Counted from the stretch's first letter, positions 25,559 through 35,025 are shown. The stretch: 64,000 nucleotides of DNA from Bradyrhizobium septentrionale (GCF_011516645.4 NZ_CP088285.1:6714501-6778500), one strand, 5' to 3'. Program-made: numbers and translations. The notes: generated by a model from the sequence alone, not told the origin.

Positions 25559-26703
25559 GTGGCGATATCGGCCCATCGGCGCGGCAGACGGTGGAGATGC
25601 GTGTGCAGGCAGCTGACAGCAACGTCTCCGGACAGCGATCAGGCCGGCCAATCTGGTCGCAGGCCGCGGAGCGTGTTCCCGCCGGCGGACCGAATCCTCT
25701 CGACTGTTCTGACGCGGCAGGCCGTACGGTATGGAGATGGCACGCTCCTTGTCTTTGGCGAGACGCGATGGAGCTATGCCGAGACCGCCAGGATTGCGGC
25801 TGCGTCGGCCGCGCGGTTGATGCGAGCCGGAATTCGCGCCGGTGATCGCGTCGCCCTGATCTGCTCGAACCGGCCCGAATTTCTTGAGGTTTATCTCGGC
25901 TGCGCATGGATGGGGGCTGTCTGTGTGCCGATCAACACGGCGCTGCGCGGGATCCAGCTCAGCCATATCCTGCGCAACTCCGCACCGAAGTTGCTGGTCG
26001 CCGAGGCGCCCTTCATGCCGGCGGTCGCAACACTGGAGAGCGATGTCGCGCCGCCCGGTGTGATCTGGACGATCGGAGAGGGCGGCAAGCCCTCGTCCAT
26101 GCCGGGACCGATCGCGCCACTACCTCCGCTCGGGGAGGGAGTGTCGCCTGCGCAGGTCCGCCCCGGCGACACGGTCGCGATCCTCTATACGTCAGGTACG
26201 ACAGGACCATCCAAGGGCGTTTGCTGCCCGCAGGCGCAGATGTTCTGGTGGGGGGTCTATTCGGCGCGCGCGCTCGGCATCGTCGAGGGCGATGTCCTCT
26301 TCACCACGCTCCCGCTGTTTCACACCAATGCGCTGAACGCATTCTATCAGGCGCATCGATCCGCCGGCGCGGCGAGAATGTTTCGTCGTGGGAGGTCGAG
26401 CAGGTGCTGTTGAGACATCCGGCGATTGCGGCTTGCGCCATCTATCCGCTGCCATCCGAACTTGGCGAGGATGAAGTTGCGGCAGCCGTCCAGCTCCGGC
26501 CCGGCCATGCGCTCGAGGCCATCGACGTGGTCAAGCATTGCGAGGGACAGATAGCCCACTTCGCGATTCCGCGGTTTGTCCGGATTGTCACCGAGATGCC
26601 GCTGACTGAGAACGGCAAGATCAGAAAGGTTGTGCTGCGAGATGCCGGAATGACAGCCGACATTTGGGACCGCGAGGCCGCAGGATACAAACCGCGCCGC
26701 TAA
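25559..26703 (+). pseudogene. AMP-dependent acyl-CoA synthetase with internal deletion
   Basis: The N-terminal half is intact (FGETRWSYAETARIAA; P-loop ILYTSGTTGPSKGVCCPQAQ; TLPLFHTNALNAFYQA). At about 26352-26365 it jumps to another frame carrying only the C-terminal part (RRRGENVSSWEVEQVLLRHP; PLTENGKIRKVVLRDAG). Roughly 150 residues between the A3/A4 region and the A8 motif are missing. The real start is probably the GTG at 25673. Enzyme activity is very unlikely. Confidence 0.88.
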
Positions 26704-26877
26704 GATTTGCGCTGCGCAGGGCGCCATTGCCGTCGACTTCGGGCGGAACCCGAAAGGCGCTCAAGTGGAAAATTTCCAGGGCATGTGAGGCGGTTCACAT
26801 CGCGATGCTGCGGTCAGCACTAATCAGATCATTGCAAAACTTCTTCGGGGGCAGCTCCAACCGAACGGAGATTTCGC

Positions 26878-27087
26878 ATGAAAGGTCTGATGGTAGCGGC
26901 CTTCACCGTTTTCGCGCTTGTTACCGTGGTGCTTGGCATCCCGCGATCACACTCGGTCTCGTCGGTCGGGCGGGCCGATATGGCAAGCAGTTCGACATTG
27001 CATGAACTACAAGGCGGCGCTGCCAAGTTGCCGGCCGAGGACTTTGACGACCGGTCCCTGGTCTTCCCGAGAGAGACGACGCGCTAG
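26878..27087 (+). CDS. Small hypothetical exported or membrane-anchored protein
   Basis: 69 residues. A hydrophobic N-terminus (MKGLMVAAFTVFALVTVVLG) is followed by a polar tail (LPAEDFDDRSLVFPRETTR). GGAG sits 8 bases before the ATG. No family is recognised and no operon partner is adjacent. It could be a single-pass inner-membrane or secreted peptide. Confidence 0.45.
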   Translation: MKGLMVAAFTVFALVTVVLGIPRSHSVSSVGRADMASSSTLHELQGGAAKLPAEDFDDRSLVFPRETTR

Positions 27088-27631
27088 ACAACCACCCGTC
27101 AGGCGAAGCGACCCGCAGCCAGAATCAACGCTGAGGGCGCGCTTCAGATTGAAACCTGGTCGGGCGAGGAACGCTACGGGCCCAAGAAGGCGGCTGGAGG
27201 TGAGTCGTGGCTTCGGAGTAGGCCAAGCGATTCCAATTCACCTCGATGAAGGTCGACCTCCAGGATAGCCAAGAGACACGTCAGCACGACCGCGACGAAA
27301 ATGAGCGATGGTGACGTTTCACGGGGCACGTCGCCACCGTGTGGCGAAATCGAATTGCGAAGTGACCGCCACAGCGAAATGAAATGCAGATACGTCTTGG
27401 GTCGTATTTGCATGCCGTCATCCTTGACGCTTCAGGTTCAGCTTAGGAGCCGGTGCCCCTCGGTTCAAGCCGACAAGACGCCATTGCGGCATTGAGTAGC
27501 GGGGCTGATCCAATCCCGCGGCGTAGCATGGAAACCGAACGACGGCTCTCGTCGTTGACCCCGGTCAAGCGCATTGCAAAATATCCCTGCAGGGCAACGG
27601 CAACGTGCCGGAGCCGACCCGCGAGCCGCCG
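27088..27631. other. Mostly non-coding stretch with one candidate small ORF
   Basis: Apart from the minus-strand candidate at 27174-27413, no gene, repeat or clear promoter is visible before the WD40-cytochrome gene. Confidence 0.4.
27174..27413 (-). CDS. Possible small membrane protein
   Basis: 79 residues with one hydrophobic helix (SLIFVAVVLTCLLAILEVDLH) after a basic N-terminus (RPKTYLHFISLWRSLR). AAGGA precedes the ATG by about 8 bases. It has a coherent signal-anchor layout but no recognised family, and could be spurious. Confidence 0.4.
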   Translation of the reverse strand: MQIRPKTYLHFISLWRSLRNSISPHGGDVPRETSPSLIFVAVVLTCLLAILEVDLHRGELESLGLLRSHDSPPAAFLGP

Positions 27632-28924
27632 ATGAACTGGCTCTCAAATGTGTGCGTCGTTGCCGCCCTGTGGGCATTCGATGCAACGCCGGCGCAAGGT
27701 CAACTCGCGGGTCTTGGCGGACCCGTTCGGGCGATTGCGATCTCGCGTGATGGCAACAGTGCTCTGTCAGGCAGCTTCGACACATCGGCAATTCGATGGT
27801 CACTCAAGACCGAATCCGCCGAGCAAGTCCTGCGTTTTCACTCCGATGCGGTGAATGCGGTCGTCTTCCTCAGGGATGGACGAATGGCGACCGCCGGAGC
27901 CGACGCGCGGATCGCGATCTGGACCTTCGGCCGGGAGCAGCCGGATCAGGTTTTCGAGGGCCATCAGGCGCCAATCGTTTCGCTCGTCGTCTCGCCGGAC
28001 GGAACAAGGCTCGCCACGGCATCGTGGGACCATACGGTTGGCGTCTGGTCACTCGCCGACGGCGCGTCGCAGGTGCTGAAAGGGCATACACAGAACGTGA
28101 ACGGGGTTGCCTTCTCTGCCGGCGGACAATCGCTGGTCAGCGTCGGTTACGACTGCGAGTTGAGGATCTGGCCGATGGCGGCAGGAACGCCGGATGTCGT
28201 CCTGCTTCCGTCACCTCTCAACGCCGTGGCAGTCGCACCCGACGGCGAAATCATAGCGGGCGGAGGCGACGGGAAGATACGATTTCTAACATCGAACGGG
28301 AATGAGACCGGCGAGGTTCCGGCCGGGTCGACCCCGATCGTCGCGCTGGCGCTCTCCACGGACGGGACGTTGATCGCGGCAACCGGAATTGGCGGAACCG
28401 TTTCCGTCATCGACCGGAAGGCGCGGAGCATCGTGCAGGCGCTGGCCACTCAGGGGGCGCCGGTTTGGTCGGTGGCATTCCTGCCCGACAATTCAACGTT
28501 GCTGACGGGGGGCGCGGACGGCGTGATCCGGCGCTGGAACGCGTGGACGGGCGATCCAATCGGCTCGTCGCTGCGGGCTGCGCAAAGCGATCCCCTGGCG
28601 CCTTATGCGGGAGATCGCGGCGCCCTGGTGTTCAGGGCGTGTGTTGCGTGTCACACGCTGTCCGCGGAGGAGCCGCAGCGCGCCGGCCCCACGCTCGATG
28701 GCCTGTATGGTCGCAGGATTGCGTCGTTGCCGGGATATCGCTTCTCCGACGCGCTGACGAAAATGGATATCGTCTGGGCTCCCGAAACGGTGGCAAGACT
28801 CTTCGAACTCGGTCCGAATACCTATACGCCGGGTACAAAAATGCCCGAGCAGCGGATCGGCTCGGTCGAGGACCGCAAGGCGCTCACGGATTTCCTGGGG
28901 CGTGCGACGTCGGGACGACGGTAG
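27632..28924 (+). CDS. Periplasmic WD40-repeat protein fused to cytochrome c
   Basis: 430 residues from the ATG at 27632, which opens a signal peptide (MNWLSNVCVVAALWAFDATPAQG). About seven WD40 blades follow (for example LATASWDHTVGVWSLADG, LVSVGYDCELRIWPMA, LLTGGADGVIRRWNAWTG). A class I cytochrome c domain covers the last 95 residues: the haem site is CVACH after GALVFRA, and the distal Met is likely in GTKMPEQRI. The haem should be attached in the periplasm. Possible roles are electron transfer or a redox-linked binding scaffold. A GTG at 27605 is an alternative start. Confidence 0.85.
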   Translation: MNWLSNVCVVAALWAFDATPAQGQLAGLGGPVRAIAISRDGNSALSGSFDTSAIRWSLKTESAEQVLRFHSDAVNAVVFLRDGRMATAGADARIAIWTFGREQPDQVFEGHQAPIVSLVVSPDGTRLATASWDHTVGVWSLADGASQVLKGHTQNVNGVAFSAGGQSLVSVGYDCELRIWPMAAGTPDVVLLPSPLNAVAVAPDGEIIAGGGDGKIRFLTSNGNETGEVPAGSTPIVALALSTDGTLIAATGIGGTVSVIDRKARSIVQALATQGAPVWSVAFLPDNSTLLTGGADGVIRRWNAWTGDPIGSSLRAAQSDPLAPYAGDRGALVFRACVACHTLSAEEPQRAGPTLDGLYGRRIASLPGYRFSDALTKMDIVWAPETVARLFELGPNTYTPGTKMPEQRIGSVEDRKALTDFLGRATSGRR

Positions 28925-28950
28925 CGGCCCGTTACGCAGCTTCAACAGCT

Positions 28951-29052
28951 AGAGCGTTTTCGAGCGAAGTGGACACCGGTTCGCGTGAAGAAAACGCGTC
29001 AAAACAAGAATCTAGAGCTTCGGTTCTGATTCAATCAGAACCGAAGCTCTAG
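28951..29052. repeat. Intergenic repeat ending in a perfect 41-bp palindrome
   Basis: The segment starts AGAGCGTTTTCGAGCGAAG and ends with 20-bp perfect arms (29012-29031 and 29033-29052) around a single C; the arm begins CTAGAGCTTCGG. It resembles repeats widespread in Bradyrhizobium intergenic DNA. It supplies the stop codon (29049-29051) of the minus-strand gene that follows and probably forms the shared 3' hairpin of two convergent genes. Confidence 0.75.
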
Positions 29053-29357
29053 AAGCCGGGCCATTTCTCTACCGGGAGGCTCGTTATGTTCGGATACTCC
29101 TTGATCAATCTGATGACGTCGACGTTTGGATGTTCCTTCAGGGCCTCGGAAACGCAATTGTTCACGTATTTCCGGCGCGCGAGCCATTTGACCTTCCTGC
29201 CCGTCGCCTCCGCCTTGCAGGCAACGATCGCCTGTTTCAAGGCGATCTTGTCGGCTTTCGACAGGCGCGCGGCTTCGACGGGCGCCGGCATCATCCCTGC
29301 GCCAAGGGCAACTACGACGGCAACGAATGCAAAATGAGCTTTGGTGAGATGAGACAT
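29049..29357 (-). CDS. Small secreted protein with a PsiF-like segment
   Basis: 102 residues from the ATG at 29357, which has AGGAGGGG 5 bases upstream; the longer frame to 29525 runs into the ferredoxin gene and is unlikely. A signal peptide (SHLTKAHFAFVAVVVALGAGMMPAPVEA) is followed by VACKAEATGRKVKWLARRKYVNNC, which recalls the two-cysteine PsiF repeat. Probably periplasmic; function unknown. The stop codon lies in an intergenic palindrome. Confidence 0.7.
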   Translation of the reverse strand: MSHLTKAHFAFVAVVVALGAGMMPAPVEAARLSKADKIALKQAIVACKAEATGRKVKWLARRKYVNNCVSEALKEHPNVDVIRLIKEYPNITSLPVEKWPGF

Positions 29358-29401
29358 GGTGCCCCTCCTAAATGTGCCGCTCCCCACAATTGAATTGTGT
29401 C

Positions 29402-31420
29402 CTAAGTCTTGGTTTCCCGTTCGCGCAGATAATCGTCGGTCGTTCGAGGCGCCGCGCGTTGTGGCACGCCGGTAAACGGGTCGAACTGCTGCTCGCTCAT
29501 GGTGATCACGCGGCAATCCGCGCACATTCTCACCGTATCGAGCCGCTTGTCGCCGGCGGGATACATCCAGTGCCGGCCCTCGAGTTTCGCCGCGATCTTC
29601 TCAATCGTGCTCTTCACGCCAAACGGCTTGTTGCAGCGGATGCAAAGCGCCGGCTCTTCCTCCTTGATGATCGTCGCCGGGGCCCTGGCGGCGCGGAAGT
29701 CGATCTGCGGTTTGAGCGTGATCACCTTTTCCGGGCACGTGCTCTGGCACAGACCGCACTGCACGCAGGCATCTTCGACGAATTTGAGCACGGGACGTTC
29801 GGGATCGTCGCGCAGCGCACCGGTCGGGCAGGCCGACACGCACGACAGACATAAGGTGCATCCCTCCACATTGACGCTGATCGCGCCAAGTGGTGCGCCT
29901 TCAGGCAGCGCGATGACGTCGACAGGCGACGGCGCCAGGCGGTGCAATTCGTGGAGCGCGAGGCGAAGCAGTTCGCGCCGTTTGCCGACGGTCCGGAAGG
30001 TTGCGGGATGCTCGACGGCCGGCGCAGGCTCGATTGACCAGAGCGTCTTGCCGAGCGCGTCCGGATCGTCGGTTTCGATTGCTTCGACCCTGCGTCCTGC
30101 GAACCCAAGTCCGGAGGTAATCGCATCAGCCATCGCGATCGTCTTGAAGAGGCCCGCGACGTCATGCCGCGGCTTTGCGCGAAGCAGAAAGCGTATCGCC
30201 GCCGCACCATAGGCGAAGGAAGCGACGACGGCCTCGAGCCCAACCTGCGTCACCTCGTTCACCGCGAGCGGCAGCACGCCGGCCGGCAGCCCGTCGCCAT
30301 GGCGGGCGAGCGCATCGATCAGTGCGGTGCCGTGCTGGCTATCATGGAACAGGACGACGGCGTTGGTGCCGCCGGCTGCGTGATAGGACAAAAGCATCGC
30401 GCGCAATTTGTGCAACAGCGCGTCGGCTGGCGGCAGGGCATAGGTTGCCGCGCCGGTCGGACAGGCCGCGGCGCATTGGCCGCATCCGGCGCAGACCTCC
30501 GCATTGATCTTGACGTGATCGCCATCCGGTGTGATCGCCCCGGTCGGGCAAAGATCGAGGCAGCGATGGCACCCCGTTAGGTTCGACCGCGAATGCACGC
30601 AGAGCTCTGCGGTGAAGTTGACGTATTTCGGCTTGTCGAAACTGCCGACGAGATCGCGTGCCTTGAGGACCGCGCGCAGCATTGCGGGCGGGTCTCCCGG
30701 GTCGACGCGGAGATAACCGTCGCGCAAATCATGCGCGGGAAAAAGCGGCATCCCGCCGGAAAGATCCAGGATGAGGTCGCAGCGCGACGTCAGGCCGTTG
30801 CGCGGAGCCTCGAACAGCAGCGCCTCGCGCGAAGAGGGGCGAGGCGCGGCATAGTCGTCGATCACAAGCTCGAAGGCGCCCAGATGTCCCTTGGCGTTGC
30901 GAATCGTTCCCCTGACGATCGGGAACGATGTCGTCGCCGGTGGTGCAATCTGCGCTGGCCTCGTGATCATGACCGTCACGTCGAGGTGATCTGCCAGCAG
31001 TTGGCCCGCTTCAACCGCAACGTCGTCGCGGCCATAGATCAGGATCACGCCCTCGCTCGACAAGGTGACAAACGGGTAGGCCGGCACGGGCTCGGACGCT
31101 GCAGCGAGCAGCGCCGCCATTTTCGGCCCCGCCTGTCGCCCTTCCAGGGACCACCCTGCGGTCTCCCGGATGTTGACGAACTCTGTCCTTTCCGAGCGGC
31201 CCTGCATCGCATCGGCAAACAGCGGCGCCTCCTGGGTGCAGCCGACGATCATCGGCCCCGCAACCTTCGCTGCATCGCGAAACCGATCCAGCTCGGCTCG
31301 GCACATGTGTCGGAATTCGGCGATCTCGCTGTTGCGACATCCTCGCTTGATCGCAGCAGTGTCGAGACGCATCGTGTCTTCGCACGAGCAGATCAGGATC
31401 GTCTTCGGCGAATCCGGCAT
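29402..31420 (-). CDS. Polyferredoxin-like 4Fe-4S protein of the formate dehydrogenase locus
   Basis: 672 residues with several cysteine clusters: CHRCLDLCPTGAI and CAGCGQCAAACPTGA near residues 285-330, then CTLCLSCVSACPTGAL and CVQCGLCQSTCPEKV near 520-580, plus C-x2-C pairs near 610 and 650. At least four [4Fe-4S] clusters are likely. No signal peptide is seen, so it is cytoplasmic. It is divergent from the formate dehydrogenase accessory operon, and homologues are usual companions of this enzyme in Bradyrhizobium. It may pass electrons during maturation or from formate oxidation. Confidence 0.85.
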   Translation of the reverse strand: MPDSPKTILICSCEDTMRLDTAAIKRGCRNSEIAEFRHMCRAELDRFRDAAKVAGPMIVGCTQEAPLFADAMQGRSERTEFVNIRETAGWSLEGRQAGPKMAALLAAASEPVPAYPFVTLSSEGVILIYGRDDVAVEAGQLLADHLDVTVMITRPAQIAPPATTSFPIVRGTIRNAKGHLGAFELVIDDYAAPRPSSREALLFEAPRNGLTSRCDLILDLSGGMPLFPAHDLRDGYLRVDPGDPPAMLRAVLKARDLVGSFDKPKYVNFTAELCVHSRSNLTGCHRCLDLCPTGAITPDGDHVKINAEVCAGCGQCAAACPTGAATYALPPADALLHKLRAMLLSYHAAGGTNAVVLFHDSQHGTALIDALARHGDGLPAGVLPLAVNEVTQVGLEAVVASFAYGAAAIRFLLRAKPRHDVAGLFKTIAMADAITSGLGFAGRRVEAIETDDPDALGKTLWSIEPAPAVEHPATFRTVGKRRELLRLALHELHRLAPSPVDVIALPEGAPLGAISVNVEGCTLCLSCVSACPTGALRDDPERPVLKFVEDACVQCGLCQSTCPEKVITLKPQIDFRAARAPATIIKEEEPALCIRCNKPFGVKSTIEKIAAKLEGRHWMYPAGDKRLDTVRMCADCRVITMSEQQFDPFTGVPQRAAPRTTDDYLRERETKT

Positions 31421-31602
31421 ACGCAGCTATTCACCTCCCAACGCGGTCGGGGAACGAGGGGGCGGACTCGCGCCGTCCCCTTTGCTCGGATAAGCTATTA
31501 TCACATGGGAAGAAATGGAAGCTGGAGGTCCGTCTGTCGCCGACCGTCCGCACGCGCTCATCGATCCTGGAGCCCGTTGACCTGCCTCCGCCGTTCACGC
31601 TG

Positions 31603-32289
31603 GTGAGGCTGCGCGAGACGCGCGATGCCTTCGCCCATGCCATCGATATCGCGGAGGAAAGCGGGGCAGGTACGCTGACCTATGTGGGGCGCTTCGATCT
31701 TGCCGAGTTCGCCGTCGTGCTCGAACCCGCCGAGCCCTTATGCACCGCGCGCCGCGCCTTCTATGCCGCCATGGTGGCATTGACCGACGCCTTGCGTGCC
31801 TATGCACCTCCGAACAAGGAGGTCGCCATCGACTGGCCGGATGCGGTCCGTGTCGACGGCGGGCTCGTCGGTGGCGGCCGGCTTGGCTGGCCATCGTCTG
31901 CGAAAGAGAATGAACCGCCGCGTTGGCTGGTGTTCGGTGCCATGATCCGGACGGTTGCGATGACCGAGGCGGAAGCGGGCGTGCATCCACTCGCTTCGGC
32001 GCTCGATCAGGAGGGCTTTGGCGAAGCCGGCGCGGTTCAAATCACGGAAAGCTTTGCGCGGCACCTGATGCGCGCGACCGAAACCTGGCAAGTCGACGGT
32101 TTTGACGCCGTCGCGCGCGAATTCCTGAGCCGGCTGACGGACGAAGGGCAGACCTCGCGCACGATCGCTGACAACGGCGATCTTCTGGTGCGCCGGGTTG
32201 GAGCAGATGGGACCGAGCGGCGCGATTTGAGGAAGTCGCTGTTATCGTCCTCGTGGTTCGATCCGAAGCTCGGAGGGCTGCGCCTGTGA
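31603..32289 (+). CDS. Biotin/lipoate-ligase-like family protein
   Basis: At least 228 residues. The frame is open well upstream, and the conserved LEPVDLPPPFTLVRL stretch begins at about 31570, so the true start lies before the GTG at 31603. GGAGG near 31527 may mark it, but no ATG is in frame. The sequence resembles the BPL/LplA/LipB-like domain (FAVVLEPAEPL, VAIDWPDAVRVDGG, GGGRLGWPSS). First gene of a translationally coupled series with the formate dehydrogenase accessory genes; the role is unknown but its location is conserved. Confidence 0.75.
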   Translation: MRLRETRDAFAHAIDIAEESGAGTLTYVGRFDLAEFAVVLEPAEPLCTARRAFYAAMVALTDALRAYAPPNKEVAIDWPDAVRVDGGLVGGGRLGWPSSAKENEPPRWLVFGAMIRTVAMTEAEAGVHPLASALDQEGFGEAGAVQITESFARHLMRATETWQVDGFDAVAREFLSRLTDEGQTSRTIADNGDLLVRRVGADGTERRDLRKSLLSSSWFDPKLGGLRL

Positions 32290-32822
32290 AGCTCTTGCGC
32301 ACCATTGCGCTCGATCCGTCCGACACGTTCGTATTCGACGTGCCCGCGGAGCCCGGCGAATGGGCGGTGCCGGGCGCGTTCCGCTTCCTTGATCGGGATT
32401 TTGCGCAACTGGACGGTAAGGACCGGTCCGCGTTCCGCGGCGGCTTTCTCGGAGTGCAATCCTGGGGCTGGTCGACGCTGGCGCAGATCGTTCCTGCGAC
32501 CGCGGACGATCGCCGCGCGCTGGTGGAGCTCCTCGCAAAGCGGCTGGTCGAACGGTTCGGTGCGCCGGATCTTGCAACCGCGCGCGTGGCGGCGGAAGAG
32601 GAGGTTGCCTTTGCGCAATCGCTCTGTGCCCATCCGATCAGCACGCTGATTGCCGTCCATCGCTCGGTGCGCGATGGCGAGGTCCGCGAGTCCTTCCGGA
32701 GCTTGCGGCTGCGCGAGGGGCAGGGGCACGGCAAGGCGTTCTCGTTCATGGAAATGGAGGATGATGCCGAACCCGGTGGCGATCTCGATCTTGCCGACAT
32801 GAGCAAGGAGCCGCGGCGATGA
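32286..32822 (+). CDS. DUF6505-type protein of the formate dehydrogenase locus
   Basis: 178 residues starting at a GTG (32286) that overlaps the previous stop (GTGA). It is soluble, with no membrane segment. The opening LLRTIALDPSDTFVFDVPAEPGEWAVPGAF and RGGFLGVQSWGWSTLAQIV match the unknown-function family found at this position in related loci. The name DUF6505 is from memory of that gene order, not from a search. It is probably a maturation or assembly factor. Confidence 0.65.
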   Translation: MKLLRTIALDPSDTFVFDVPAEPGEWAVPGAFRFLDRDFAQLDGKDRSAFRGGFLGVQSWGWSTLAQIVPATADDRRALVELLAKRLVERFGAPDLATARVAAEEEVAFAQSLCAHPISTLIAVHRSVRDGEVRESFRSLRLREGQGHGKAFSFMEMEDDAEPGGDLDLADMSKEPRR

Positions 32823-33841
32823 AAGATTTGGCGATGAAGGATTTCTGGATCGCCTGCGGCCACCATCTGCTCGATCGCAACGCGAGCGGCGGGCTCGTTG
32901 TCACGGATGAATACCTGAAGGCCTATTTCGCGCGCCCCGAGCTGATGCCGCCGGATGACGCGTGCGCGGTCGAGCGTCGCTTGCACCGGCAATTGCTGGC
33001 CGATCCGCGCCTCCCGGTCGGAGACACGGAGGTGGCCGCGATCGGTGATACTGACGCGCGGGAAAACTGGCAATTCGTGCTGGCATTTCGTGACCTCCTG
33101 CTGCGTCATCCGACGCTGGAGGCGGCCTATCTCGCGACGGTTCGTTCAGGTTCGGTCAATCTGCCGCCGCTGTTCATGAACCAGTTGGTGCATGTGATCC
33201 TGCGCAATGTGCTCGATCGCTGCGAGGATTCATTTCAGCTCCGTGCAGCCGAGCTGTTCTTTCGGCCGCAACGGATCCTGCCGCACGAGCATTTGCTGCT
33301 CCTGGGCGACGAGGAAATCCTTGGCGGGCGCAGCCCGACGCCGGTGCTGTCGCTGATGTCCATGCTGGGCGCGACAAGCGATACCCAACTCGACGTTCTC
33401 AGCGAGCAGAACGCCGACGGCTATTGGCAACGCAGTGACCAGTTCGATATGGCGCTTGATCTGACCGGCGGAGGGCGGGGGCAGGCCGCGCTGGCCGACG
33501 CGATGCGGCGCTGGATCTCGCATCTGCTCGGGATCGATGTGGCGATCGAGCCGCTGACCGAACTGCGCAACGCAGAACTCAATTGGTATGTGGGCCTGGA
33601 TTCCGAAGCGACCCGCATCGGCGACCGGCTTTGGCAGGGCGAATCCCTCGACGACCGCACCGCGGGGCGCGTGCTGGCGCTGTTTCGGCTGAGCTTTGCG
33701 GATCCCGGCCTGGTCGTCGATACCGCGGGGCGTGCGCCGGCCTATCTGATCCTTGCAATGACGTCCGATCAGGTCGTCCGGATGAAGCCCCAGAACTTGC
33801 TGGCGGGACTGCCAATCAAGCATCTGGAGGCTGTGACATGA
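32819..33841 (+). CDS. DUF6352-type protein of the formate dehydrogenase locus
   Basis: 340 residues overlapping both neighbours by 4 bases (ATGA). It begins MKDFWIACGHHLLDRNASGGLVVTDEYLKAYFARPEL and is soluble and mostly helical. It has no cofactor motif I can identify. The family name is inferred from gene order. Tight coupling to DUF3305/DUF3306 genes argues for a role in producing or inserting formate dehydrogenase. Confidence 0.7.
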   Translation: MKDLAMKDFWIACGHHLLDRNASGGLVVTDEYLKAYFARPELMPPDDACAVERRLHRQLLADPRLPVGDTEVAAIGDTDARENWQFVLAFRDLLLRHPTLEAAYLATVRSGSVNLPPLFMNQLVHVILRNVLDRCEDSFQLRAAELFFRPQRILPHEHLLLLGDEEILGGRSPTPVLSLMSMLGATSDTQLDVLSEQNADGYWQRSDQFDMALDLTGGGRGQAALADAMRRWISHLLGIDVAIEPLTELRNAELNWYVGLDSEATRIGDRLWQGESLDDRTAGRVLALFRLSFADPGLVVDTAGRAPAYLILAMTSDQVVRMKPQNLLAGLPIKHLEAVT

Positions 33842-34353
33842 GCGCCGTCGCTGAGCCGCTGGTCCGTATCCCGGTCGGCGTCGTGGTCGAACGCCGCAGA
33901 GCGGATTCTCCGTGGATCGACGTCGTCTGGCGCAGCGTCGGGGTGCTGCCGGACGAGCCGGAGATGACGCCGTGGACGGTGATCCGCGAGCAGGATGGAG
34001 TGACGCTGTTTTACGCCGGCAGTGCGACAGTCGATCTCTACCGCTCGGAAACCGATCGCTACCGCGACAATCTTACCTCCGGGACGCCCAGCATCTGGAT
34101 CGTGTTGAGCCCTGCCGAGGGAGCCTCGCCCTACCTCCTTTCCGCGGTCACGGCCGACCCCGCCGAAGGGGAGGCGTTCACGGGGGCCGGTGCCAATCTG
34201 GTCGAAGCGGTGCCGATGCCCGAGGTGCTGCGCCGGGCGATTGAAGATTTCATCGCCGAGCACCACGTCGAGAAGGAGTTCTTCAAGCGCGAGCGGAACC
34301 GCGCCGATCCGGAGGCGCTGGCGCAACGGCGCCATGACGGTGGGCACGAATGA
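33838..34353 (+). CDS. DUF3305 protein
   Basis: 171 residues from the ATG at 33838 (ATGA overlap). The family pattern is clear: RIPVGVVVERRRADSPWIDVVWRSVGVLPDEPE, then LYRSETDRYRDNLTSGTPSIWIVL and a C-terminal FFKRERNRADPEALAQRRH. Function is unknown; it is consistently found with DUF3306 and formate dehydrogenase genes. Confidence 0.85.
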   Translation: MSAVAEPLVRIPVGVVVERRRADSPWIDVVWRSVGVLPDEPEMTPWTVIREQDGVTLFYAGSATVDLYRSETDRYRDNLTSGTPSIWIVLSPAEGASPYLLSAVTADPAEGEAFTGAGANLVEAVPMPEVLRRAIEDFIAEHHVEKEFFKRERNRADPEALAQRRHDGGHE

Positions 34354-35009
34354 GCGAAGACGACTTTTTGGCGCGCTGGTCGCGACGCAAGCAGGCGGCG
34401 AGGGACGGCCAGGCTGAACCGAGACCTGAACCGCCCGCCGAAGCGAATGCGCCGGCGGTGGCCGGCCCTGACGTGGCGGAGCCCTGTCCCGCCGAGTTGG
34501 ACTTGTCGAGCCTGCCGCCCATCGAATCAATTGATGCCGCGACCGACGTCTCGGCCTTCCTTCGCAAGGGCATTCCTCAGGAATTGAGCCGTGCTGCGCT
34601 TCGTCGGGCCTGGAGCGCCGATCCTGCCATTCGCGACTTCATTGGGCTCGCGGAAAATGCCTGGGACTTCAACGACCCGACCGCCATGCCCGGCTTCGGT
34701 CCGCTGGACTATTCGGCCGAACAGGTTGACGCACTCGTCCGCCGCGTTGTCGGGGACTTCGTGCAGGCCGCCGAGAATGCGACCAACCCGATCGAAGGGA
34801 CTGTCGAAGACGCCATGCGACCGACCGTTGCTGCGGTCGACGATTTGGCGCAAGCATCAAATCCGGTGAAGGCGCGCCCGGATCTCTCACTGTCCGACGA
34901 GTCCGCAACCGCGGAATTGCCCCCAAACTCTGCTGCACCGCAACTGCAAGGCGCGAGCGAGGAGACTGCCGCTCGGCGCCGCACACATGGTGGCGCGCTG
35001 CCTCGATAG
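34350..35009 (+). CDS. DUF3306 protein
   Basis: 219 residues, ATGA overlap with the DUF3305 gene. The family opening EDDFLARWSRRKQAARDG and the central ALRRAWSADPAIRDFIGLAENAWDFNDP are present. The rest is low-complexity, acidic and Pro/Ala-rich, probably disordered. Function unknown; likely works with the DUF3305 partner. Confidence 0.85.
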   Translation: MSEDDFLARWSRRKQAARDGQAEPRPEPPAEANAPAVAGPDVAEPCPAELDLSSLPPIESIDAATDVSAFLRKGIPQELSRAALRRAWSADPAIRDFIGLAENAWDFNDPTAMPGFGPLDYSAEQVDALVRRVVGDFVQAAENATNPIEGTVEDAMRPTVAAVDDLAQASNPVKARPDLSLSDESATAELPPNSAAPQLQGASEETAARRRTHGGALPR

Positions 35010-35025
35010 GGTGCGACCAAATGCT

